Shown in pieces: positions 16,829 through 24,814 of a DNA stretch of 64,000 bases (the first letter of the stretch is position 1; every line of letters begins with the position of its first letter). Source of the stretch: Hyphomonadaceae bacterium UKL13-1 (GTDB taxonomy: Bacteria > Pseudomonadota > Alphaproteobacteria > Caulobacterales > Aquidulcibacteraceae); assembly GCA_001602435.1 (NCBI GenBank), contig CP012156.1:1322001-1386000 (forward strand). Reading direction: 5' to 3'. Below the pieces are notes generated by a model. That model saw only the letters and a list, made by a program, of their open reading frames with translations, ran no database searches and was not told where the DNA came from. The translations under genes and the position numbers were made by a program.

Positions 16829-18391
16829 CTACATCACCGCTTCAATTAGCACCGGAACATTGGCCGCCAACGCGCGGGCAAGGGCGGTATCAAAGGCTTC
16901 GGCGGTGTCGCAGGAAACCGCCTCAACCCCTTGACCTTCGGCCAATTTTACCCAGTCGAGGGCGGGCTTGTCGAGTGAGAGCATGGAGCTTGCGGCAGGG
17001 CCTGGTTGGCCCGCCCCCGTGCGACCCATCTCAATATTCAAGATGCGGTAGGAGCGGTTGGCAAAAACCACCGTCACGATGGGCAAGCGTTCGCGCGCCA
17101 TCGTCCACAAGGCTTGCAGCGTGTACATGCCTGCGCCGTCTCCAGTCAGCGCAATCACTTTCCGGTTTGGTGCTGCAACGGCGGCACCCACAGCCAAGGG
17201 CAGGCCTTGGCCAATCGCACCACCGGTCAGGAATAGCCAATCATGTTGGGCAGCCGTCTGGGTCGCCATGAAGTGCGGCAGGCCTGCAGTGACTGCATCA
17301 TCGGAAATAATCGCTTGATCGGGCATATGGCGCGCTAAGGACGTGGCGCAGGTATAAGGCGTGATCTTGCCAGTCGGCAGGGGCTGTTCGGTGCGCGCAG
17401 GCGCTGGTGGGGCGTCTGGGGCGTCCAGGGCATCGGCCAAAGCAGCTAAGGCTTCGGCGGTATCTTCGCTGCGGGCCGACAGCTCGATGGTGGTGCAGCC
17501 TTCGGGCACCAAAATGCTGGGCTTGCCAGGATAGGCGAAAAAGGCACACGGCACGCCTGTGCCCGCCAAAATCATCAGATCAACGCCAGCCAAATCCTCC
17601 ATCGCCATTTCGGCAAAATAGGCCATACGGTCTGGCCCAAAACGGCCTGCACCGCGCGCCAGACGGCCCACAAAGGTATCGCATAAAACCCGCACCCCAG
17701 CAGCCTTTAGACGCGACATGGTCTCTAAAGCGGCTTCATCATAGAGGGCAGGGCCATTGACCAGCACCACAGGCTTTTGCGCCAATTGAATGGCGTCAGC
17801 CACCGCTTCGACTTGGGCCGGGTCCACGAGCGATAGGCCCGGAACCGACACACGCGGCGCATCGGGGCCAGCTTGGCTCCATGCGCTGTCAGCGGGCAAG
17901 ATCAGGGTCACAGGTCCAGCTGGCGGGCCCATGGTTTCAACAAAGGCTTTGGCCGCTTTTTCCCCTGCTTCGCTGGCCTTCTCCACCACACCAACCCAAC
18001 GGGAATTAGGCTTTACCAAGGTTTCAATGTCTGAGGCCAAGGGCGCATCCAAGGTGCGGTGATAGGTGGCATGATCGCCCACAACATTGACCATGGGCGC
18101 ATAGGCGCGGCGTGCATTATGGATATTGGCTGCGCCATTGGCATAGCCCGGGCCCAGATGCAGAAGCGTCATCGCAGGCTTTCCGGCAATCCGGGCAAAG
18201 CCATCGGCGGCACCCGTCGCCACGCCTTCAAACAAGCACAGGACCGAACGAATGCGCGGCTCTCGGTCAAGCGCTTGGACGAGATGCATTTCGCTGGTGC
18301 CGGGATTGGCAAAGCAGGCCGTGACCCCATGTTCAGCCAAAGTCGCCACCAATTGGTCTGCGCCGGTGCGGGTGTCGGTTTCTTGGGTCAT
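16829..18391 (-). CDS. Thiamine diphosphate-dependent enzyme, acetolactate synthase large-subunit-like
   Basis: From ATG 18391 (GAGG six bases upstream) the product is 520 residues with the three ThDP-enzyme domains. The activating glutamate lies in LCLFEGVATGAADGFAR near residue 55, and the cofactor motif GDG...N runs from TGDGAGMYTLQ to VVFANRSY near residues 425-455. The first domain has CFANPGTSEMH, typical of the acetolactate synthase/benzoylformate decarboxylase group. Anabolic acetolactate synthase would normally come with an ilvH small subunit, absent here, so a decarboxylase or carboligase role in catabolism is more likely. It is divergent from the reductase/hydratase/dehydrogenase cluster, with 121 bp between the starts. 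Confidence 0.82.
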   Translation of the reverse strand: MTQETDTRTGADQLVATLAEHGVTACFANPGTSEMHLVQALDREPRIRSVLCLFEGVATGAADGFARIAGKPAMTLLHLGPGYANGAANIHNARRAYAPMVNVVGDHATYHRTLDAPLASDIETLVKPNSRWVGVVEKASEAGEKAAKAFVETMGPPAGPVTLILPADSAWSQAGPDAPRVSVPGLSLVDPAQVEAVADAIQLAQKPVVLVNGPALYDEAALETMSRLKAAGVRVLCDTFVGRLARGAGRFGPDRMAYFAEMAMEDLAGVDLMILAGTGVPCAFFAYPGKPSILVPEGCTTIELSARSEDTAEALAALADALDAPDAPPAPARTEQPLPTGKITPYTCATSLARHMPDQAIISDDAVTAGLPHFMATQTAAQHDWLFLTGGAIGQGLPLAVGAAVAAPNRKVIALTGDGAGMYTLQALWTMARERLPIVTVVFANRSYRILNIEMGRTGAGQPGPAASSMLSLDKPALDWVKLAEGQGVEAVSCDTAEAFDTALARALAANVPVLIEAVM

Positions 18392-18512
18392 GCTTTGCCT
18401 CATCTGTCTTTCGCCAATCCTTGCCCGAGCCATACACGACTGTCACGACAGCAAAACAGATCAGATGCACTTTAGGGCTGACAGGGCGGCCATTGCGGGC
18501 CAAGGTGTAGGT

Positions 18513-19523
18513 ATGACCCAGATTCACCGTATCACCCTCGCCCGCCACATCACCGGAACCCCCTCTCTGGAGGACTTCAAGCTCGAGACGTTTGAGGCTC
18601 CGCCTTTGAAGGAAGGCCAGTTCCGTGTGGAAAACAAGTTCGTGTCAGCCGACCCCGGCACACGGTCGCGCCTGTCGGGTACCGATTCCTATGCGGGGGC
18701 CTTGAAGATTGGCGATCCGATTGATGGCTTTGCCGTTGGCCATGTGGTGGAAAGCCAAAACCCTGCCTTTGAAGTCGGCCAATTGGTGACCTTGGGGTCG
18801 GGCTGGGCCAGCCAATCTATTTCCAATGGCCGCGGCTATTGTGCGAAATTGCCAGACTTGGACGTGCCTTTATCGGCTTGGATCGGCGTCTTGGGCGTGC
18901 CCGGCATGACCGCTTGGTTCGGCCTCAAGCGCATTGGCCAGATTAAACCTGGTGACCGCGTGATTGTGACGTCCGCCGCTGGCCCTGTTGGCGCGACCGC
19001 TGGCCAGTTGGCCAAGGCTTGGGGTGCGTCGCGTGTTGTGGGTGTCGCGAGCGCAGGCGATAAGTCCGATTGGCTAAAGGCTGAGGCAGGCTTTGACGAA
19101 GTAATCGACTACCGCTCGCCCACGTTTGCGGCAGATCTTGCCGCAGCCATGCCCGAGGGGGCAGATGTGTTGTTTGATAATGTCGGCAATGCGATGATTG
19201 ATACCATTCTGCCCTTGATGCGCCCCTTTGGCCGCATTGTGGTGTCGGGCCAAGTGGCGGACTATAATGTCGCGCTGCCTGACCGCGTTGGCATTCGCAA
19301 TACTGACCGCTTCATCACCCATCGTCTGAAGATGGAGGGCCTAGTGGTGTTTGACGATTTGCGCGCCTTCCCGGAAGCCCAAGCCGAAGCCGCTGCCATG
19401 ATCAAAAGCGGCCAACTCAAACTGAAAGAAGTGATCTCTGAGGGTGTGGGAAGCCTGCCTGCGGCCTTTTGCGCTTTGTTCCAGCCCGGTGCCACATTTG
19501 GTCGCCGGATTGCACGCATTTAA
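18513..19523 (+). CDS. NADP-dependent oxidoreductase, zinc-independent medium-chain family
   Basis: The real start is ATG 18513 (MTQIHRITLARH); the frame is open further upstream but would run into the divergent gene's leader. The 336-residue protein lacks the cysteine/histidine zinc ligands and has a Rossmann motif spelled SAAGPVGATAGQLAKAWGAS plus the signature VLFDNVGNAMIDTILPLM, as in prostaglandin/leukotriene reductase and CurA-type 2-alkenal reductases. Such enzymes reduce activated double bonds with NADPH. It opens a three-gene run with an enoyl-CoA hydratase 15 bp downstream and an acyl-CoA dehydrogenase after that, which suggests the three act on one catabolic pathway. Confidence 0.87.
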   Translation: MTQIHRITLARHITGTPSLEDFKLETFEAPPLKEGQFRVENKFVSADPGTRSRLSGTDSYAGALKIGDPIDGFAVGHVVESQNPAFEVGQLVTLGSGWASQSISNGRGYCAKLPDLDVPLSAWIGVLGVPGMTAWFGLKRIGQIKPGDRVIVTSAAGPVGATAGQLAKAWGASRVVGVASAGDKSDWLKAEAGFDEVIDYRSPTFAADLAAAMPEGADVLFDNVGNAMIDTILPLMRPFGRIVVSGQVADYNVALPDRVGIRNTDRFITHRLKMEGLVVFDDLRAFPEAQAEAAAMIKSGQLKLKEVISEGVGSLPAAFCALFQPGATFGRRIARI

Positions 19524-19538
19524 GCGGGGGTAGGGGCC

Positions 19539-20345
19539 ATGGAGTTTCAGCACTATTCCCGCATCCAATTTGCCTATGACCAAGGCTATGGCGAACGCGT
19601 TCTGGTCGTCACCATTGCGGGCAATAATCCCGTCAATGGTGTTGATGAGGCCATGCATGAGGAATTGGCCCGCGTCTTTACCGACTGCCAACGCGATCCT
19701 GACAGCGATCTGATCGTCCTGACCGGGAAGGGCCGTGTGTTCTGTGCGGGGGGCGACTTGGATTGGTTTGACGAACAGATCAGCAATCCCGCCAGCTTCC
19801 GCGCCATTGCACCCGATGCCAAGCGGATCGTGCTATCTCTCTTAGAACTCGAAAAGCCCATCATTTGCCGTCTGAATGGCGCAGCGGCTGGCCTTGGGGC
19901 CACGATTGCCTTGATGTGCGATGTGATTATTGCCGAAGACACCGCCAAGATTGGCGACCCGCATGTGAAGGTCGGCCTCGTGGCTGGCGATGGCGGGGCG
20001 GTAATTTGGCCGGCCTTGATCGGTGTGGCGCGGGCTAAGGAAATGTTGTTGACAGGGGACTTAATCTCTGGCGCAGAAGCCGCCCGCATTGGCCTTGTGA
20101 ATTATGCTGTTCCGTCTGACCAACTCGACAGCAAGGTCGCGGAAATGGCGGGCAAAATCCTGGGCAATCCGCGTTGGGCTGTGCGCTGGACCAAAGTCGT
20201 GATGAACCAGCAATTGCGTCAAGCGGCCAATCTCACCATGGATGCCGCTGTCGCCTATGAGACCTTGTCCAACATGGCCAAGGACCGGGCCGAAGCGGTC
20301 GCCGCCTTTAAAGAAAAGCGCAAAATGAACCTGACAGGGGAATAG
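19539..20345 (+). CDS. Enoyl-CoA hydratase/isomerase family protein
   Basis: The 268-residue protein has the crotonase fold: GRVFCAGGDLDWF forms the first oxyanion segment and RLNGAAAGLGATIALMCDVIIAED the second, followed by IGDPHVKVGLVAGDGGA and the helix ARAKEMLLTGDLISGAEAARIGLVN. The usual hydratase glutamates are not obvious at both positions: VGLVAGDGG replaces the common FGLPEiGlf-like pattern. It could therefore hydrate, isomerise or hydrolyse a CoA ester. It starts 15 bp after the reductase gene with GGGGGTAGGGG upstream, and ends 2 bp before the acyl-CoA dehydrogenase, so co-transcription is near certain. Confidence 0.88.
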   Translation: MEFQHYSRIQFAYDQGYGERVLVVTIAGNNPVNGVDEAMHEELARVFTDCQRDPDSDLIVLTGKGRVFCAGGDLDWFDEQISNPASFRAIAPDAKRIVLSLLELEKPIICRLNGAAAGLGATIALMCDVIIAEDTAKIGDPHVKVGLVAGDGGAVIWPALIGVARAKEMLLTGDLISGAEAARIGLVNYAVPSDQLDSKVAEMAGKILGNPRWAVRWTKVVMNQQLRQAANLTMDAAVAYETLSNMAKDRAEAVAAFKEKRKMNLTGE

Positions 20346-20347
20346 AT

Positions 20348-21514
20348 TTGCCACACGCTTTTGCCCCAGAACCCGACCACGTTACCGAATTACGCCACCA
20401 GTTGCGCCGCTTTGTGGAGGCCAAGGCCCCACGCGAAAAGCGCCAATTGTGGGACCGTACCCACACCTGGCCGCGCGACTTGTTTGCTGAGCTTGCCGCC
20501 ATGGGCATTTGCGGGCTGACGGTCGAAGAAGAATTTGGCGGCCTTGGCCAAGACGTCTACGCCGCTGTGGCAGTGATTGAGGAATTGTGCCGGGCAGGGG
20601 CGTTTCTGGCTGGCCCCTTCATCCATTGCGCCTTTTATGGCGGAATGAATATCTCGGAAAATGGCAATGACGCGCAAAAGGCCGCTTTTTTGCCAGCCTT
20701 GGCCAAGGGCGAGCTGATGTTCTGCTATGGCCTGTCTGAACCCGATGTAGGTGGGGACTTATCCAGTGTCACCACGCGCGGCGTGATTGAGGGCGATCAT
20801 GTCGTGATCAATGGGGCTAAGCGCTGGTGCACAGGGGCCGACTTTGCCGACTATATCTATTGCCTGATCCGGACCGAAAGCGACGAGAAGCGCAAAAACC
20901 TCGCCTTCGTTCTGATCCCGAAAGATACCCCGGGCGTGACCTTGCAGCCGATTGAGCACGTCAATCTGCGCTATACGCTGTCGAGCGACGTCTATTTTGA
21001 CAATGCCCGAATCCCGGTTTCCCACATCGTGGGTGGCCTTGAGAAATGGGGCAAGGGCTGGGGCATGTTGGCGGGCCGCGCGCTGGACGTTGAAAAACTC
21101 GAAATCACCGCCGTCACTTTTGGGATTGCGCAAGCCGCTGTCGAAGAGGCCTGGGCCTATGCGCAAGAGCGCGTGCAATTTGGCAAAGTCATTTCTGGCC
21201 ATCAGGCCATACGCCACGCGCTGGTTGAAGCCCGCACCAAGCTCGAAGCCTGTCGGCACATGCTCTATCACGCAGCATGGCTCGCCACCCAAAACCTGCC
21301 CTGTGGCATTGAGTCCAGCATGGCCAAGCTGTTCGTCGCCGATACGGCGGCCGAAATCGCGTTGATTTGCCAACGCGTGTTGGGCGCTTATGCTTTGTCA
21401 GACGCCTTCGACATGGAACGCCACGTCCGCGATCTCCTCGGCATGCGCATCGTCGGTGGGTCCAGCGACATGCAGAAGAATAACCTCGCGGGGCTTTGGG
21501 GCTTGAAGGCTTAA
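20348..21514 (+). CDS. Acyl-CoA dehydrogenase family protein
   Basis: The 388-residue protein has the three ACAD parts: an N-terminal helical domain (ELAAMGICGLTVEEEFGG), a middle barrel with FCYGLSEPDVGGD and INGAKRWCTGADFADY for FAD and substrate, and a C-terminal helical domain with AYAQERVQFGKVISGHQAIRHALVE and MERHVRDLLGMRIVGGSSDMQKN. It oxidises an acyl-CoA to the trans-enoyl-CoA and passes electrons to ETF. It begins with TTG at 20348; AGGGGAAT sits at the proper distance inside the end of the previous gene, and no other start fits the conserved N-terminus. The pairing with a hydratase just upstream indicates a beta-oxidation-like segment for an unknown acyl-CoA. Confidence 0.88.
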   Translation: MPHAFAPEPDHVTELRHQLRRFVEAKAPREKRQLWDRTHTWPRDLFAELAAMGICGLTVEEEFGGLGQDVYAAVAVIEELCRAGAFLAGPFIHCAFYGGMNISENGNDAQKAAFLPALAKGELMFCYGLSEPDVGGDLSSVTTRGVIEGDHVVINGAKRWCTGADFADYIYCLIRTESDEKRKNLAFVLIPKDTPGVTLQPIEHVNLRYTLSSDVYFDNARIPVSHIVGGLEKWGKGWGMLAGRALDVEKLEITAVTFGIAQAAVEEAWAYAQERVQFGKVISGHQAIRHALVEARTKLEACRHMLYHAAWLATQNLPCGIESSMAKLFVADTAAEIALICQRVLGAYALSDAFDMERHVRDLLGMRIVGGSSDMQKNNLAGLWGLKA

Positions 21515-21517
21515 TTT

Positions 21518-21754
21518 TTACAAGCGCTTCTTTGCAAACGCCCGGCCGGAAGCGGATTTGAGATATTTCTCAAAAGCCCAAGCTTGTGAGTCTTCGGAAA
21601 ATCCTAGGTATGTTCTGACCCGCCATGGGCCGTATTTGGACGTGTGGGTCACTTCGCCCGCATTGTGCTTAGCCAACCGCGCCTTCAAATCACCGGTTGC
21701 GCCGACATAGAAATGCTGCCCGTCGAGACTTTCAAGAATATAGACGTATTTCAT
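21518..21754 (-). CDS. GIY-YIG nuclease superfamily protein (short, YhbQ/UvrC-N type)
   Basis: The 78-residue protein is a single GIY-YIG domain: YVYILES, then FYVGATGDLKARLAKHNAG with the YVG half of the motif and the catalytic arginine in LKARL, and AFEKYLKSASGRAFAKK with the metal-binding glutamate. Proteins of this length are common in Proteobacteria and are usually of unknown role, possibly DNA repair or a mobile repeat-associated nuclease. It converges on the acyl-CoA dehydrogenase with only 3 bp between stop codons. Immediately upstream is a cluster of palindromic and 37-bp tandem repeats. Confidence 0.9.
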   Translation of the reverse strand: MKYVYILESLDGQHFYVGATGDLKARLAKHNAGEVTHTSKYGPWRVRTYLGFSEDSQAWAFEKYLKSASGRAFAKKRL

Positions 21755-21814
21755 TTTTGAACTTCCTCATGTTTGGGAAGATCAGCCAAGGGAAACACAT
21801 GTGTGAGTTGATCA

Positions 21815-22022
21815 TTTCGTCCGGCTTCGCTCTGCGAGCTTCGCCGGGATAAACCCGGCTTCGCTCTTCGAGCTACGCCGTGGTATACCGAGGCAGCCTA
21901 CGCGCTATGCGCTTCGGCTCGATATACAGGCAGCCTACGCGCTAAGCGCTTCGGCTCGATATACAGGCAGCCTACGCGCTATGCGCTTCGGCTCGCCGAG
22001 CCGTAGCACGTAGTGCGAAGGC
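21815..22022. repeat. Palindrome and 37-bp tandem repeat cluster
   Basis: Two related imperfect palindromes (CCGGCTTCGCTC..GAGC..CGCCGG at about 21822-21848 and again at 21854-21881) precede three tandem copies of a 37-bp unit beginning AGGCAGCCTACGCGCT and ending CGGCTCGATATAC: 21891-21927, 21928-21964 (one base different), and 21965 onward, the last broken after CGGCTCG and passing into GCCGAGCC, a hairpin end. There is no reading frame. It lies between the GIY-YIG gene and the tRNA. Confidence 0.8.
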
Positions 22023-22098
22023 TGGTGGGTCGTGTAGGACTCGAACCTACAACCAGACCGTTATGAGCGGCCGGCTCTAACCATTGAGCTAACGACCC
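22023..22098 (-). tRNA. tRNA with CAU anticodon, probably tRNA-Ile2
   Basis: The 76-nt sequence folds as a full cloverleaf: acceptor GGGTCGT/ACGACCC, D arm GCTC/GAGC with AATGGTTA, anticodon stem GGCCG/CGGTC around loop CTCATAA, T arm GTAGG-TTCGAGT-CCTAC and an encoded CCA end. The anticodon is CAU. Elongator Met and the lysidine-modified Ile2 share it; the TTAGCTCAATGGTTAGAGC body with a short variable loop TGGTT resembles Ile2 of E. coli and alphaproteobacteria more than elongator Met. Identity is a comparison from memory, so Met remains possible. Confidence 0.9.
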
Positions 22099-22271
22099 GT
22101 GCCATGGCGAACCATCTGCGGGAGGCGGGGAGATAGCGGTTTTTGGCGCGGTGCAAAAGCCTCGTCCTCATTTGAACGCAGATCGGTCTCTTTTTTGCCT
22201 AAAGCAGTGCAGACTCTGTTCATGTTGGTTTAGGTAGAAACCAAAAGACCAATCTGGGAAGGGAATACATC

Positions 22272-23039
22272 ATGCGTAACTTCAACCGCCACACCCTCTT
22301 ATCGGCCATCGCACTGGGTGCCGCAGGCTTTGTGCCCCTTTCGGCTATGGCCCAGGCCGCCCCTGCTATGGGTGCGCCTTGCTGTTTGGCCCCTGCACCT
22401 ATCACACCGACCACGCTGAACTTCACCGTCAGCGCCGATCAGAAGAAAGCCCCAGATATGGCAACGATGGGGGCAGGGGTGGTGACGACGGCGAAAACCG
22501 CCAAAGCCGCGATGGAAGAAAATGCGCGTAAAATGTCAGCCGCCTTTGTCGCGCTGAAAGCGGCCGGCATTGCCGACAAGGATATGCAAACCTCTGGCGT
22601 GCAATTGAGCCCGCAATATGACTATACCAATGGCACCCGTCCGCGCATTGTCGGCTATCAGGCTGCTAATCGCGTCACTTTGAAGCTGCGCAAGATCGAT
22701 CAAATCGGTGCGGTAATGGACGCTCTTGTTGCCCAAGGCATCAACGAAATTGACGGGCCAAACTTCGGTATTGAAAACCCTGAAGCCATGCTGGATCAAG
22801 CGCGCGGTGAAGCCATGGCGACCGCTATGCGTCGGGCAGAGCTTTATGCCAAGGCCGCGGGCATGCGGGTTAAGCGTATCGTCTCGATCAATGAAAGTGG
22901 TGGCTATACGCCGCCGCAACCCATGCCGATGATGATGGCGCGTGCCGCGATGGCGGATTCAGCGGCGCCGACGCCAGTTGCCGCTGGTGAGGTGAGCTAT
23001 TCGATCCAAATCTCGCTGCAGGTTGAGCTCGAGAAGTAA
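22272..23039 (+). CDS. SIMPL domain (DUF541) exported protein
   Basis: The 255-residue protein has an N-terminal signal peptide with hydrophobic core LLSAIALGAAGFVPL and cleavage near AMAQA. The mature part is one SIMPL domain: GVVTTAKTAKAAMEENARKM, AAGIADKDMQTSGVQLSPQYDY and YQAANRVTLKLRKIDQIGAVMDAL, ending SYSIQISLQVELEK. This is the pattern of the family whose members include the oxidative-stress protein YggE and BP26. They are periplasmic or outer-membrane associated with no agreed biochemical activity. The gene stands alone, 170 bp from the divergent tRNA, and is followed by a long imperfect inverted repeat. Confidence 0.88.
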   Translation: MRNFNRHTLLSAIALGAAGFVPLSAMAQAAPAMGAPCCLAPAPITPTTLNFTVSADQKKAPDMATMGAGVVTTAKTAKAAMEENARKMSAAFVALKAAGIADKDMQTSGVQLSPQYDYTNGTRPRIVGYQAANRVTLKLRKIDQIGAVMDALVAQGINEIDGPNFGIENPEAMLDQARGEAMATAMRRAELYAKAAGMRVKRIVSINESGGYTPPQPMPMMMARAAMADSAAPTPVAAGEVSYSIQISLQVELEK

Positions 23040-23053
23040 CTCCCAGAAGTCAG

Positions 23054-23110
23054 GCTTTGATCCGACCCCGAGCTATCACATTTTTGTGGTCATAAACGTC
23101 GGGTCAAAGC
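23054..23110. repeat. Inverted repeat between SIMPL gene and sbtA-like gene
   Basis: GCTTTGATCCGAC (23054-23066) pairs with GTCGGGTCAAAGC (23098-23110) with one G-T type mismatch, and an inner CACA-TTTTT-GTGG stem lies between. It starts 15 bp after the SIMPL stop codon and ends 38 bp before the transporter start. It may terminate the first transcript or regulate the second. Confidence 0.5.
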
Positions 23111-23147
23111 TTGCAAACGGGTGGGTTTCGCGTTAGCGCCCCCAACC

Positions 23148-24146
23148 ATGCTTAACTTTGACCTCGTCGCTGCTAACCTCCTCTCGCCCGCTGTTATCTG
23201 TTTCGCACTTGGAGCTTTTGCTGCCTATGTGAAGAGTGATTTGCGCGTGCCGCAGCAGGTACACGAGACCATCTCGATGTATCTCTTGTTCTCAATTGGC
23301 TTGAAGGGCGGGATTGCACTCGATAATTCAGCCGGCGCTTCGATGTTGCTGCCGTTTCTGGCGACCATCTTTATGGGGGTTTTGACGCCCTTAATCGCCT
23401 TTTATGTCGCTCGACAGATCGGCAAGCAGAGTATTGTCGATTCAGGCGCGATGGCGGCTCACTTCGGCTCGGTCAGTGCCGTGACCTTTATGGCCGCCCT
23501 CAACTTCGCGACTTTGAGCGGCTTTAAGATCGAGGGCTATCTGACCGCGCTTCTGATTGTGTTGGAGGTGCCCGGTATCATTATCGGTATCGTGCTAGCG
23601 CGCCTTATGTCGGAAAATCGCACCATCAGCGTCAATCATGTGCTGCGCGAAGCCATAACCAGCAAAAGCGTCATGCTGATGGGCGGTGGGTTGTTGGTTG
23701 GCCTGTTGACCGACGCCAAGGGGATTGAGGCTGTCTCCACCGTCTTTATCACGCCCTTCCAAGGCGTTTTGGCCTTCTTCTTGTTGGAACTGGGCGTGGT
23801 GGCCTTAAAGCGCCTGCGCGAATCAAAAGCGCCTTTGCCCTTCATGCTTGGGTTTGGGATCACCATGCCGATTGTGTTTGGGGCGATTGGCTTGGTTGTG
23901 GGCCATTTTGCGGGCTTCTCGGTTGGTGGTACGGCGGTATTTGCCACCATGGCTGCCAGTGCTTCTTATATCGCGGCTCCAGCTGCCGTGCGCATGGCGA
24001 TGCCAGAGGCGAATGAAGGGCTCTATCTGACGACGTCGATCAGCATCACCTTGCCATTCAACATCATCATCGGCATCCCAGCCTATTTCGCGGTATCGGC
24101 GATGATTAGCGGCTGGCCGACGATGGCGAGCTTGACGGGGGGTTAG
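23148..24146 (+). CDS. sbtA: Sodium-dependent bicarbonate transporter family permease (SbtA-like)
   Basis: The 332-residue protein has about ten hydrophobic helices and the layout of the SbtA/DUF897 family: an inverted pair of five-helix repeats with polar breaks (LFSIGLKGGIALD in the first, FFLLELGVVALKRLRES in the second) and the conserved HFGSVSAVTF and TAVFATMAASASYIAAPAA segments that line the ion/bicarbonate site. SbtA imports HCO3- with Na+. The adjacent convergent gene is a beta-carbonic anhydrase, and the two overlap by 4 bp, which supports a role in inorganic carbon supply. No SbtB (PII-like) gene is next to it. ATG 23148 is used; a GTG nine codons upstream is the alternative. Confidence 0.85.
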   Translation: MLNFDLVAANLLSPAVICFALGAFAAYVKSDLRVPQQVHETISMYLLFSIGLKGGIALDNSAGASMLLPFLATIFMGVLTPLIAFYVARQIGKQSIVDSGAMAAHFGSVSAVTFMAALNFATLSGFKIEGYLTALLIVLEVPGIIIGIVLARLMSENRTISVNHVLREAITSKSVMLMGGGLLVGLLTDAKGIEAVSTVFITPFQGVLAFFLLELGVVALKRLRESKAPLPFMLGFGITMPIVFGAIGLVVGHFAGFSVGGTAVFATMAASASYIAAPAAVRMAMPEANEGLYLTTSISITLPFNIIIGIPAYFAVSAMISGWPTMASLTGG

Positions 24147-24775
24147 TCCGCCGCCCGCGGATCTGCCCGCACCCAGCCACGTTCATGGTTGAAGAGGTCG
24201 AGGCCACCCGTGGCAATGTCAAAGCGTGCGCCTTCCAGATTGAGGGTGCCAGCGGCGACTTTTTCGGCAACAAACGGGAAGCTCAACAGATTGGACATCG
24301 AAAGCTCGACACTGGCGCGCTCGCACGGTTCGATCTCTTGCGTGTTCAGCGCCACGACGACAGGGACCAAAACGTCGATCCATTGATTGACGAAGCGCAA
24401 GCTCTGGCCTTCTTGCCCGGCCTTGGTGCCCCAACGACCACGGTCGATTGCAGCCTTGACCCCACCACAACGGGCGTGGCCCATCACAAGGATGGTCTTC
24501 ACACCAAGCGCTTGGACGGCAAACTCGATGGCGGCGGAGGTGCCATGCAGGCCTTCGCCTTGCTCAAACGGTGGCACAAGGGCGGCCACATTGCGCACCA
24601 CAAACAACTCACCCGGCGATACGTCAAAGATCTGACCTGGATCGGCGCGCGAGTCCGAACAGGCAATCACTAAGAGGCGTGGGGTCTGGCCATCGGCCAA
24701 TTGCTCATAGAGTTCGCGTTGGTGCGGCCAAGCATCCCGGCGAAAACGGCTATAGCCTTCCAATAATCGATCCAT
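24143..24775 (-). CDS. can: Beta-class carbonic anhydrase
   Basis: The 210-residue protein has the zinc site of beta-carbonic anhydrases: Cys39 and Asp41/Arg43 in ACSDSRADP, and His100 with Cys103 in MGHARCGG. VVRNVAALVPP and GTSAAIEFAVQALGVKTILV are the usual flanking blocks. It interconverts CO2 and bicarbonate in the cytosol. It is convergent with and overlaps the SbtA-like transporter, so imported bicarbonate and the anhydrase are plausibly linked for anaplerotic and acyl-CoA carboxylation, even though no RuBisCO is visible. The gene stands 39 bp from nfeD on the same strand and may be in its operon. Confidence 0.93.
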   Translation of the reverse strand: MDRLLEGYSRFRRDAWPHQRELYEQLADGQTPRLLVIACSDSRADPGQIFDVSPGELFVVRNVAALVPPFEQGEGLHGTSAAIEFAVQALGVKTILVMGHARCGGVKAAIDRGRWGTKAGQEGQSLRFVNQWIDVLVPVVVALNTQEIEPCERASVELSMSNLLSFPFVAEKVAAGTLNLEGARFDIATGGLDLFNHERGWVRADPRAAD

Positions 24776-24814
24776 CAGAAGTCTATAGCCGCAGCTGTCC
24801 GGGCAAGGAAAGGC

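Noticed and set aside
16829-18391. Biosynthetic acetolactate synthase (ilvB)
   Set aside because: No small subunit or other branched-chain amino acid genes are nearby; only the ThDP enzyme family can be claimed.
18252-18512. N-terminal extension of the reductase at 18513
   Set aside because: The stretch overlaps the divergent ThDP enzyme coding region, and the conserved family N-terminus begins at 18513.
21891-22001. 37-bp repeats as a CRISPR array
   Set aside because: The copies are directly adjacent with no spacers and only three exist; no cas genes are present.
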